A stretch of DNA of 64,000 nucleotides from NCBI RefSeq assembly GCF_000002995.4, contig NW_025062478.1:12024001-12088000 (forward strand), given 5' to 3'. This document shows positions 28,101 to 41,223 of this stretch, in pieces. Source of the DNA: Brugia malayi (lineage: Eukaryota; Nematoda; Chromadorea; Rhabditida; Onchocercidae). The translations under genes and the position numbers were made by a program. The notes beneath the pieces are model-generated. The model was not told where the DNA came from and searched no databases. It saw nothing but the letters and a program-made list of their open reading frames with translations. Each line of letters starts with the position of its first letter. Within the stretch, counting starts at the first letter, position 1.

Positions 28101-29608
28101 TTTGATGTTTACAAGTTGAAAAAATAATATTTATATTATTTATTTGATAGATTTTTCATTGATATGATCAATTATAAAGAAGAAATAATATATTCTTTGT
28201 AGTTGAAATAATTTTCAAAGTTTTTGAAAAAAAAAAAAAGCGATATTACAGAAAAATGCTCATTTGCATATTCGTTACAATCTTGGATCTCGTGATCATG
28301 ATGTTGGCTTATCAAGTGCTTTACTAAATGATGATAAGCATCATGCTGTTATCATTTATCGACAAGAAGCTAACTTAACTTTATACATCGATAATCGTGA
28401 ACCAATTTATTACTCTCCTCTTGGTATTAGATTACTTTTCATCTAATTTAATCCAAGTATTTTCCAAAAAAAAAAAAATAATTTATTCATTTCACTTAGT
28501 GAATTTATTTATTTACTTATTTTTTTTTTTTAGAATTCAATTAAATAAATTTAACCAACCAATGAAGTAAGCACATCGTAAATTAATTATGAATTAAAAA
28601 TATATATATATGTCAGAGAGAAAATAAAAAAAAAAAAAAAATAAAATATCTTTAATATCGCTTAAATAAATGGAATATCTATGATAGAATTTAACTATAA
28701 ATATAACATTTTTTGTTTGTTTGTTTATTTGTTTGTTTTTTTCTTGAAAATATCAGGTGGTGATATGGAACTTGTGACATTAAATATGCAATGGAGAATA
28801 GCAATTGGTGCATCATTTAATTTATTACATCGTACAAAACGACGTAAACGTGAACAAATCTATGATAGCTATAAAGGTTTTATCACAGGTGTCAATTTCA
28901 ATGGTTTAATGATATTGGATATGCTAGCACAAGGTTTGTTTATCATTTTATTATCATTTACACTTTTTCCTTTTTTTATTTTTATTTGTTATTTATTTTT
29001 ATTTTATACTTAAATAATCTTTCCATGCATAATTATTTTTTTTAGTTGTATTATTAGGTTGACAAATTTGAACTTTAATGTCATATTGTAGCAGAAAGTT
29101 TCTTTTTCAATACTTAAAAAATTAATAAAAATACTTAAATTTGTTTTTGATTAAATGAGTTATTTAATGAATTCTCATATAAATATTTACTCATTTGTAA
29201 TATAATAATTGTTTAATTTATTGAAATTTTATTTGTTTTATTAGTAAATTATTTTATTTTATAAACAATAATTATAAGTAATTGTAATTTATTCAAAAAA
29301 AGAAGAAAGAAAATTATTGAATATTTTGATAATTTTTTCTTAAAAAAAAAAAAAAAAAAAAACAGATGATTATTTCTAGAATTTTTAGAATTAATTAATC
29401 AAATTTTAGATTGAATTTTTTTTTTTTTAAATTTCAAAATTTTCTTATGCATATATAATTGACAAATAAAAGAGAAATTTGTTGTTGTTTTTCTTTTTTA
29501 TGTTGTAAAATAAATGAGCAATCGCTTATTTAATTCGTTCTTTTCACTTTTTTTTTTCTATTCGCTTTTTTTTTAAATTAAAATAATTATATTATATTGA
29601 ATAAGAAG

Positions 29609-29639
<31 letters not shown>

Positions 29640-32600
29640 AGGGAATAAAATGAAATATAAAAAAAAAAAAGAAAAAAAACCGATAAGTTAGGTAGTTTAT
29701 ATTCATATTTTATTCTGAAGTATTAGATGAATGAATGGATGGATGGATGGATGGATGAGATGAGAGATATATGTGTGAATTGGTTAGAGAGGTCAATTGG
29801 ATAAGCTTAAAGCTAAGTGGAAAATGTGAAGTGAAAAGGGATGTTTGAAATGATGTTAAAATGAAATGAAAGAGAGAGAGAGAGAGAGAGGGAGAGGAGA
29901 GGGAGAGGGAGAGGGAGAGAGAGGGAGAGGGAGAGGAGAGAGTCCTCGTAGACAGAGAGGCAGTCATCATTTCCTCAAGGATTTTTCAATAAAATGGAAA
30001 TTACTGGTCATCGGTAGCTTATATAACATTTGGCTGTCTTTTCAATGCATTTTCAATAATCAAAGTTTGGCAATGATTTATGACAAATTTGAATTTTAGT
30101 TTAGTAATGATTTTTGATAAATTTGAATTTTAGTTTAGTAATGATTTTTGATAAATTTGAATTTTAGTTTAGTAATGATTTTTGATAAATTTGAATTTTT
30201 CTCATAATATATGCTTAATGATTAGTGATTTTATATATTTAATGATTTTTTCTACTTTAATTTTCTTTCCAAATTGATCATTTATATATTGTATTATCAT
30301 TGATTACATTATTGATAATGAAGGAATGAATGAATTAATAAGTTTTAAAAATAAATTACATTTATTATTATTGATGTAATTCATTTCAATTTTTATTATA
30401 TGACAAAATTACTTTAAAAAAATAAAATTAATTTTGTTTACTATTTTCTACTTTATAATTACAATTATTTCAATGCTTAATTTGTTTAATTTGCAATGGT
30501 ATTGTATTATTGTTTGCATTTGTGAGAAATTTTATAATTATATAATTTTTTGTATTCACAAATTTAATTTATCTAAAATGTATTTACAACAAATTTTTCA
30601 TAATTATTCAGTCAATAGTTTAGTATGAATCATTCAAAGTTTAGAATGTTTGTTGAACTATCGAAATTTAATTTTTTTTAGCGCCTAAAAAATAATTTTT
30701 TCTTTTTCATTTATAATTAATTAAGGTAATTGACACCTTAAATAACTTTCAGTACTCGTTGGAAGGAGAGATGGAAAATGAAATGCATAATAATGTGATC
30801 AGTTAAGCTTAAGCATTAACTTTTACTTACTTACTTACTTACTCACTTACTTACTTACTTACTTACTCCTTATGTATATGAATGAGTGAAAAGATTAGAA
30901 GATATTTAAGTAAGAAAAGATAGCGATAAAAGTAATCTTCATTAGACCGAAAATTGAATAGCCTAAATGATGCGTATAATATGATTCATTACATTATTAA
31001 TAAACTTATTTACTAAATCTAAAACTCTAATTGTTACTTACTTCATATTTACTTACTTACTTCATATTTACTTACTTACTTTATATTTACTTACTTTTTC
31101 ACTGTATATAAATCTTTCATCTATAATTGAAATTAAAGAAGGAAAAAAAAAATGATTTTCTTCTTTTCCATTAAATTTTTCTAATTTTTTTTTTTTTTTT
31201 TTTTGCCTAAAATTATTTATTTTCTATTTGTTTCTTTTTTTAATATGTAAATAATATCATCAAATATAGCACAGATACTATCAATGAAAATAATTTCTAT
31301 TTGTGATGAATTAATTAATTAATTAATTAATGATTAATTAATATTGAAATTGTTCATTTAATTATGCAAAAAAAAAGAAGCATATTGGATTAAAAGGGAG
31401 AATAAGGGAGAGAGAGAGAGAGGGAGAGAGGGAAATAAAGGAAAAATAAAGTGAAAAATTAGAGAAAAATTTGAATTAAATAATAGTTTTTGCAACTTTT
31501 TGTGACAAATGAAATAGTTATTAAAATTAGAATTGCGCTTTTTTCCTCTTTTCAAGTATATAATTTTTCATTTATTACTGTTTTAGATAAGAATTAGACA
31601 AAAAAAAAATTGATGAAAATGAAAAAGAAAAATAGGAACGAAATTTTTCTTTTTTATTTTTCATTACAAATCAAAATTTAAACATAATTAAACAAGTATT
31701 TATGATTTTTAATAATTGAAATTGTGAAGTAATACTAAAAAAGCCTAATGAAAAATCAACAATGTTATTCGAGAATCTCTCATATCAATAAACTAATACT
31801 TTCTCTTACAAATTTACTTTATTATTTTCCCAAAAATTCTTTTGCAAATTATATTTTATTCATTTTTCTGTTTTTTTTTATATGTTACTTATTTTTGTTG
31901 TTTAATAATTGAAGTAAATATATAAATATTAAAAACTCTTTTTCACATAGTTTTCTTTTTAATTTTGAATTTTTGAAATATTCAAATTTTTAGTAAAATA
32001 TGACCAAATATTTGCATAATTATTTTATCATAAATTAAATTAACAATTGTAAAATATCATGCGATATATATCTATATCACTGACAAGTTATGAACAAATT
32101 ATAACAATAAAAAAAAATCATTGGAGATTTTTTGATAAGCATATGATGAGTGATAATGTTATCAGTTACAGAAATGTATTATGACTAAGTGATTATGATC
32201 ATTCCTTTGATAATTTAACATCTACAAATGACTTTCTAATTTTACTTTCTAAATTCCTCTCTTTATTACTGTTTTTGATGCTCTTTATTTTAAATTTTTT
32301 TTTTTTTTTTTTTGTTTTGAGTTTTCAAATTCTAAAAAGCAATTTCTTTCTTTTTTTTTTCTTTTTGCTTTATTATTTTAAAGCTTTGGAATAGTCTAAG
32401 AATGTGAAAAGTGATTGGATCACTTTTATAATTTCAAATAAAAATTTCATATCTCTAAAGATGAGCTTATTTTTCAAGCATCTTATTACTAAACAACTCT
32501 CAATTGCTTTATTCCATGATGCATTTTAAAATGAAATGATAGTCAATATAAGTCTGATAATTGAGGCATTCATCTTTATAGGTTTTACCTTATTACATAG

Positions 32601-35372
32601 TTAAATGGTCCTCCTTCATTTCAATCTTTATTCCACTTTACTTTCCTTATTTTGATATTCCTTTTTCTACTCTCTCTCTCTCTCCCTCTCTCTCCCTCTC
32701 TCTCTCTCTCTCTATTCATATTTAAAAGGTTTGGAAAAAAAGTGGAATAGCCTAAAGCGAAAGCGTTAGGTTTATAAAAGCTTTTAGGCTATTCAATGAT
32801 TACTCTATTCAAGAAAACAAAAGACTTGTATACTTCAGTTAGATTTAAGTTTAGCCAAATATAAGTTTAATTTAGTGAGGAAAAAAAAAAAAAAAAAAAA
32901 AAAAAAAGAAAAGAAAGAGGAAAAGAAAGAAAGAAAAGAAAGGAAAGCAATGCGTCTATTTCAAAGTTTTCTCATTTCTTTTAAATCATTTGAAAATTGA
33001 ATTTATCTTATTACAGCCATTTGTATGCATTTCTTCCATTTATCTGATTTTCCAAGTACAAATTATACATTTTTAACATTTTTGTCCTTTTCTTCCTCCT
33101 TTTTCCTTCTACTTTTCCTCTCCCTTTTCCTCCTCCTTTTCCTCTCCCTTTTCCTCCTCCTTTCCTCTCCCTTTTCCTCCTCCTTTTCCTCTCCCTCTTC
33201 CTCCTCCTTTCCTCTCCTTTTCCTCCTCCTTTTCCTCTCCCTTTTCCTCTCCTTTTCCTCTCCTTTTCCTTTTTCCTTCTCCTTTTCTTTCCTTTCCTTC
33301 CTTTTCCTCTCCTTTTCCTTCTCTCCTCCTCCTTTTCCTTCTCCTTTTCCTCCTCCTTTTCCTCCTCCTTTTCCTCCTCCTTTTCCTCTCCCTTTTCCTT
33401 CTCCTCTTCCTCCTCCTTTCCTCTCCCTTTTCCTTCTCCCTTTTCCTCCTCCTTTCCTCTCCCTTTTCCTTCTCCTCTTCCTCCTCCTTTCCTCTCCCTT
33501 TTCCTTCTCCCTTTTCCTCCTCCTTTCCTCTCCCTTTTCCTTCTCCTCTTCCTCCTCCTTTTCCTTTCCCTTTTCCTCTCCCTTTTCCTTCTCCTCTTCC
33601 TTCTCCTTTTCCTCTCCCTTTTCCTCCTCCTTTCCTCTCCCTTTTCCTCCTCCTTTTCCTCTCCCTCTTCCTCCTCCTTTCCTCTCCCTTTTCCTTCTCC
33701 TCTTCCTCCTCCTTTTCCTTTCCCTTTTCCTCTCCCTTTTCCTTCTCCTCTTCCTTCTACTTTTCCTCTCCCTTTTCCTTCTCCTCTTCCTCCTCCTTTT
33801 CCTTTCCCTTTTCCTCTCCCTTTTCCTTCTCCTCTTCCTTCTACTTTTCCTCTCCCTTTTCCTCCTCCTTTTCCTCTCCCTTTTCCTTCTCCTCTTCCTC
33901 CTCCTTTCCTCTCCCTTTTCCTTCTCCCTTTTCCTCCTCCTTTCCTCTCCCTTTTCCTTCTCCTCTTCCTCCTCCTTTCCTCTCCCTTTTCCTTCTCCCT
34001 TTTCCTCCTCCTTTCCTCTCCCTTTTCCTTCTCCTCTTCCTCCTCCTTTTCCTCTTCCTTTTCCTCCTCCCTTTCCTCCTTCTTCTCTTCTTCATTTCAT
34101 ATTCATTTCCTTCCATTCAAATATTTACGCTGAATTTATTTTACTGAATCTAATTAATACTTATTTGTGTTTACTTCTATCAAAAACATATATCACATTT
34201 GTTTATACGATAGCAAAGATACATACAAACATTGAAATTGATTAAATTAAATTTACTTCATCCTATATTTAATTGCTAATTAATTCAAATATTTTTTTTT
34301 TTTTTTTTAGCTAATTCATTTTCAAAACAAATATAAAAATATCTTTTAGTTTTGTTTTATTTTTCATTCCATAATAATAAATAATATTTCATTCATCAAT
34401 TCACTTTTACTTTACATAATTAATATAACAGCCAAAAAAAAAAAGAAAAACTTGAAGTGTAAATTTTAAATTCTAAATTTACTAAAAAAGAAATTAAAGA
34501 TTTCAAGTTTAAGATTATTTAAAAAAAAAAAAAAAGGATGATAATGATGATCTCTTTTTCAATTTATTCATATAAAATACTTTTTTAAATTACTCAAAAT
34601 TTAAGATGGCAAAAATAAATGAAACCATTAGAAAGAAGAAATGAAGCTTAAAATTACTAAAACAAAATGTTACTTAAATTGCTTTTATGAAGTACTATAA
34701 ATCCTCTAGCTTATCCGAACTTCAAAACTAATTTTAATATTTGTAAGTAACTTCAAAGTTTTCAATAGGATAAAACCTGAAATGGAATCGTTGTTTTTTT
34801 TTAAATTATGTTCTACTAAATGTTAAATATTATTATTTCAAATTTATGAATTAATAAAAATATAAGCATCATAGATAGAAAAATAGCTGTGCTAATAACT
34901 AACAAAATTTATACTGAATAAATTTCAATATGAATTTGAGTTTTGTTTTTGTTTTTGTTTTTTGCTGATAGCTAAAGATTAATGAAGCAATTTTAATCGT
35001 TTTAAATGAAATGAAATTTTTAAATAATCTGTAAAATGAATTTAAATTTTTTGCTACATATAAATTCTTTTATTTGAAAAGAAAAATTTATAAAGATTAT
35101 AAGTTTTTTTTTTTTTTTGATGAATGATTTAGATAATATATAAAATTTCAATTTTTTTTTTTTTTTTTTAATATTCAAATATTTTTATTGTTTATTTGTC
35201 TATTATTAGAAATATAAAAATTTAGAAAAAAAGAAATTATTTGAACGATAAACGTTAAAATTGCATAAAGAATTTTGCTTTTGCTAATATAATTATCAAA
35301 AATTGTTTCTTTCTTTCTTTTTTTTTCTTTTTTTTAATAAAGTAATTTCTCTTTTTTTTCACTCAATCATTT

Positions 35373-35403
<31 letters not shown>

Positions 35404-38400
35404 CTTTTTTTTTTTTTAAAAAAAAATTTGATACATTTTTGAAATGAAACTTAAATTTAGTTAAATGTTAAAATTTAGTTATGTCAATAAACTTTTTGGA
35501 ATAAAATGAAGGAAAAAAAAAAAGTGGAGAAGAAGAGAAACTATGAAAGTATTTTCTCTCTTTATGGCTTTTGCTTTTTTATAATCATCAAAAAGACATA
35601 AAGAGAGAGAGAGAGAGGGAGAGGGACAGAGAGAAAGGGAAAGAGGAGAGATTGAATAAAGACTTTTCTTGATGATTTGCATTTTTGTTGTCCTTATTGA
35701 AACTCTTGAATGAAATGATTGACATTTTAAAGGAGAAAAAGAAGAAATAACTCAACTTATATCCGTTTTATTCCATTCCATTTTCCCTTTTTTTTAATTT
35801 TTCTCTCTCTCTTTCCCCCTCTCTCTCTCTCTCTTTTTTCACATACTTTTTAAATAAATTTAACAAAAATAATTTTACAACTAAGAAATTTTTCCTAAAA
35901 TTTGATAATCATTTTTTTTTTTTTTGAATTATTAGAAAAAAAAAATGCATTTGTTGAATGCATTTTTCATTTAAATATGATAAAATGATTGAATGAAAGT
36001 TAATTAATTTTTAAATTAATTAATTTTGATAGATTTAAATCTTTCAAATCTGAATAATAACAGTAATACAAATTTTAGCTTTCTCAAATCAATTTCATTA
36101 GCATTTATTTTTTTAAATATTTCTTGAGAAAAGAAAAAGAGAAGAAAAGGAAAAATTAAAAAAGCGATTTAAAATAAATCTTAATGAAAAAAAAAAAAAA
36201 AAAAAACTTGGTAATTTTAAAAGATTTTTAAATGTTAATAGAAAATTTTGCTTTTATTTCATTTACTGAAATAGCCGATAAATTCACTCTCCTAATCATT
36301 TCACTTTTTTATTTGTAATATATTCTAATTGTTAGCAAATTATTCTTTTTCTTCTTTTCTTTCTTTCTTTTTTTTTTTTTTTTTTAAATTTTAGAAATTG
36401 AAAAAGTTAGAAAATTTGATAATATTTCTTCTTTTAACATCTATAGAAAATGAAATGAAAAAAAAAAGTGTTAAAATTAGAAAATTTGATAATATTTTAC
36501 ATATTTAATTTTTTTTTCGTTTTTTTCTATTTGAAATAATAGCATACGGTATGAAATATTGGTTAATTTTTAATTTTAAAACTTTTATATTTTTATAAAA
36601 GTTTTTTGCATACACTGAAAAATTATTTTGTTAATAAAAGGCTAAATTTGTTGAAGTTGAAAAAAAATTTGATAAAATTTTAAATATATTTCATATTTTT
36701 TTTTTTTGTTAAACTGATAACATTGTTACAAATCAAATATAATTTGAAAATTAAACAAAAAGTAAAAGAAATTCAAAAATATAAATGCTCATTTTAATAT
36801 TAGACAATAATTTAAGAACGAATTCATTTGTTTTTTTATTATTTATTCTCTCTTTTTTTTTTGAGTTAAAATATTGCTATTTAATCTGTCAATAAAACTC
36901 TAAAGAATGGCAAATATTTTGCGTTTTATAATTGAATGATATGAAATTAAATCTAAAAATAAAAAAAAAAAAAAAGAAAAATTAAATCTAAAAATAAAAT
37001 TGCATAAAAATATAAAATATGTAAAAGAAATCTCAAATATTTGCTATGAAATATAGGTGCAAAATCATTCTAACATATATTTACTACTTTATGTTATTTT
37101 AAAAGGAATGAAAAAAAAAAAAAAATAAAATTAGAAGCAAAAAAGTAAATTCGTTTTTGCAATGGAAGAATTCCGTTTTTTTTTTTTTTTTTTTTTTTCT
37201 TTTCCGACAAAAATTTTGTTAACTAATTGAAAATTAAATTACCTTATAGAATAAATTACCCAATAAATTTTTTAAAATAAAATTGATATTTGAATTGAAC
37301 AAAATAAGTTTAAATTATTATTTTTTTTTTTTTTTTGCTATATTTCTATGTTTTAATGAAACGTTGAATTTTTCAATTATTAAAATTTATTTTAAAAAAT
37401 TATTTGTAATATTAAAATTTTACAATTGGTTATATTTTATGAAACGAAGAAAAAAAAAAGAAAAGAAAAGAAAAGTACACTAATCTTTTGTCTTCTTCAA
37501 TTCAAATATCAATTTTTTTTTAGATTTATTTAAAAGTGTATAAATTTTTTTTTCTTTTTTAAGTTTACAAGTTTTAAATTAAAATTATATCATTTTGAAA
37601 GCGTTTCAGCAAATATAGATTGCTTTATTTTTAATTAAATTTTAGAAAATGTTATCAAATTATTAGTTTGTATGAAAATGAGAGAAAAATTTAATTAAAT
37701 ACTATCATCTTCTTTAGGAAATAGCAATGTTTGTCCACGCAATTTCTAGAATTATTATGTTAGCTAATTGAGTAAATAAAAAAAAAAAAAAGGAAAAGAA
37801 AATTTATTTTCTTGAAATTTATTTTTTTTTTTTTTTTTTTGCATTTCTCATCATTCATCTATTTGAGTAATTAAAAATTTTCACAATTTATATCTTATTT
37901 TAAGTTTAGACGTTATTTTAATATTATTTGCAAATGAGACTTAGAGGTAATATTTTAATTTGTTAATCTTTTATCTTTTCAATTTAAACAAATTTTCTAT
38001 TTAAATAAAATGTTTAATTAACTAAATGATTTTATAATTATTTTTCTTTTCAATTCTTATCTTTAGTGAAATTTATCAGCTTATTTGATTGTTGCTTAAA
38101 ATGATGTAAGTAATTTAAATTTCCAAATTAATTTCCCATTGAATTATTTTCAGGATCACAACACGTATATCGTATTGGTTCACCTCGTCTTGTTCATATG
38201 TCATCATATTCAGGTTCAACCGGAAGAAAGAATTCATTTATGAATAATGCTCCGGCAAAGGATACTGTTAATGACTGGATGGTTTGTTTTGTATCTTTTT
38301 TTTTTTTTTTTTTTAATTTAATTTTAGAAATTATGAATTCGCTCCTTTTGATTTATATGTGCAATTAGTACTGCATTCAGGCATTTCAATCAAAGAAATG

Positions 38401-41187
38401 CTTTGCAATATTTTATATAAAAATTTAATTAAATATGCTTTTACAAAATTTCATCCTAAAATAAAAAAAAAAAAAATTAGAATTTCGCTAAAACTAGAAT
38501 TTTTTTTTTTACTAAAATTAGAATTTCGAATTTTCAGCAATAGCATATAATAAGAAAAGATTAATCTTAAAGCTGAAAATTCAACTGATACAGCTGCTAT
38601 TTTCTTCTTCTTATATTCTAAAATTATTTTTTTTTTTCTAAAATTCTTTTTCTTCTATCCTAAAATTAAATAATTAAATAAACTTAATAAATCAAATAAT
38701 AAAATTTCCTAACATTTTACCAATTATTTTATTTTATTTTTTTTTTTTTTTTTTTACTAAGCATAATTTTCTCATTAAGAACGATAATTTGTTGCTAAAA
38801 TTTTTCCTTTATTTGAAATAAAATTCTTATTTTTTATGAATGTTTCTATGACTTTTCTATGATTATAAAAAATTTAAAAATTTATAGCTTAAATAGATGA
38901 ATTTATTAATTAAGAAAAGCGCAATGGATATTTTTTCTGATAATTTTCAAACTTACACTTCTTTTTTTCTTTTTTTTTTTTATTGATAGAATTGAATTAA
39001 AATAATATATTAGCAACATTTATGAAATTATTTATGCATAGATAATATAATTTGAAATTAATCTAAAAGTTGGAATCGAGAATTCGAGAAAATAGCGAAA
39101 ATATTTGATTTTGATGAATAAGTAGTGGTTGTATTGAATATATTTACACTTTCTATCAATTTACTATAATTTGTTTATTTTATATATTCCATTTCTATGC
39201 AAATACATTCATTCAATGAGTGTTACATTCCATTTCCGGTTCAAATCATGAATATAGCACTGCTTATGATAGCGTAAATTCTAACAATAAGCTAATTTGT
39301 TAGTTGTAGCATAGAATTAATTCACTGTTATATATTGCTCAGAGAATTCCCGCACATTACTTATTCCTGAAAGAGAATTATCGCATATCACTTATTCCTG
39401 AATAGAGAATTATTGCATATCACTTATTCCTGAATAGAGAATTATTGCATATCACTTATTCCTGAATAGAGAATTATTGCATATCACTTATTCCTGAATA
39501 GAGAATTATTGCATATCACTTATTCCTGAATAGAGAATTCCCCCATATTACTTATCCTTGGACAGAGAATTCACTTTTTTCTCAACAAAGAATGCCCGCA
39601 TATTACTTACTTTCAATCAGGAAACTCCCGCATATCACTCTCAATTAGGAAATTCCCGCATATCTCTTACTCTCAATCAGGAAATTCCCGCATATCTCTC
39701 ACTCTCAATCAAGAAATTCCCGCATATTACTCACTCTCAATCAGGAAATTTCCGCATAACACTCACTCTCAATCAGGAAATTCCTGCACATCACTCATTC
39801 CTGACATAAAACATTTCAAATATTTTTTTCACTTTGCTTTTTTCATTCTCCAAACTAAATTGACAATGATAGTCTTAAAAATTGCTTCCAAATTGAGAAG
39901 AAAAATCTCTTTCCTTTTCATATATTCCCATTCTTTTGCTAAATTCATTGCTCCTTCCTATCACTCAAACTTATCATATCATATCATATCTGTTATCAAA
40001 AAAAAGAAACCTTTTCAAATAATACTAACAAATTTTGTGTTCATTCATTCCAAAATAACTCACACATTTTGTCGAAATCTTTGAAAAGCTAAGCAATAAT
40101 GGCAAGAAAAAAAAATTGATAAAAAATAATTTTAGTAAAAATTTTTAGCATATTTCATCCTAGTTTTAGTGAAAGAAGAAAAAAAAAAATAATAATTCGA
40201 AATTTTTGATTTGTTTTGATGTCTGCGAAAGAAATGATTTGAAGTTATTTGGCTAAGAAGCAAATTGCTAAAGCTTTTGAGAAACTAAATGCTTCCATAT
40301 TTTTTGCTCTTTTTTTTTTTAAAAAAAAAAAAATACTTTCAATTGATTTGTTATAATGTTTGCTGCTATGTGTGAAATTTTTTGGTTTATTATTATTTCA
40401 AGCATTTCGATTAATTATAAATGCTTAGTTTATTAGTAAAATTTTAACTTAGCTATTTTTTACTTTTACTTTTAATACTCTTTACTTTGCTTAATTCTAA
40501 ATATATAAGTTAAGAAAGTACGACTACATTTAGCTCTTTTAATTTATTCTGCCATAAAAATCTATGCAAATTTTCATTTTTATTTAAATATTGATCAATT
40601 ATTTTGCGCCCCCCCCCCGCCCCTCCCCCCCAACTATTCTTAATTTTATCTAATATTTTAATTTTATTTTTGATTTATTAAGAAAATTTTATCTAATATT
40701 TTAATTTTATTTTTGATTTATTAATGAAGAAAATATTTTGAATTTATATTTATTCAATTTAGCTTTTTTCAAATATTGTTGGAAGAATTGAATAATAAAA
40801 TGGAAAAAAGTCTTGTCAATATGATTAATTAATATTGATTTGCATTATTTTATAAAGTTGATATTTACAAGCTTTCAGAAATATTCCGCTAATTGTTTCC
40901 ATAAATTTTCTATCAATAAAGCGCAAAAATCACCATTTATTCATTTATCGATCAATCATTTTAGTCGCTTCAATAAGCTTATCATTTCATTTGAGAATAT
41001 AAATCTCATTCGCTGCATGCATTTACATGCATTTGCATGATGCATGATGCATGATGCGTGCATCTCTTTGCTTAATTTCACCTTTCCTTTTGAACCAATA
41101 AGCTAAACTTTTTCTCGTTTACTAATCATTAAATAAGTAAGCTTAAAAAAAATTTCTTGGAATTAATTTTAGGATTATTAACTTAAG

Positions 41188-41223
<36 letters not shown>

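Larger units (their letters stand above)
28934..38153. other. neurexin intron 26, 9.2 kb
   Basis: Longest intron. No exon with convincing content was found. It holds GA/CT microsatellites, a 34-bp tandem repeat, TTAC repeats and the kilobase-scale pyrimidine tract. It separates the LNS/EGF ectodomain from the stalk, where promoters for short neurexin isoforms could lie. Confidence 0.7.

Noticed and set aside
33025..34245. 406-codon open frame of Phe/Leu/Ser/Pro repeats
   Set aside because: It runs through the C/T-only tract, where no stop codon is possible on either strand; no domain and no start context support it.
39558..39809. 83-codon frame with a repeated LNQEIPA-like motif
   Set aside because: Produced by the 32-bp minisatellite; the motif does not stay in register.
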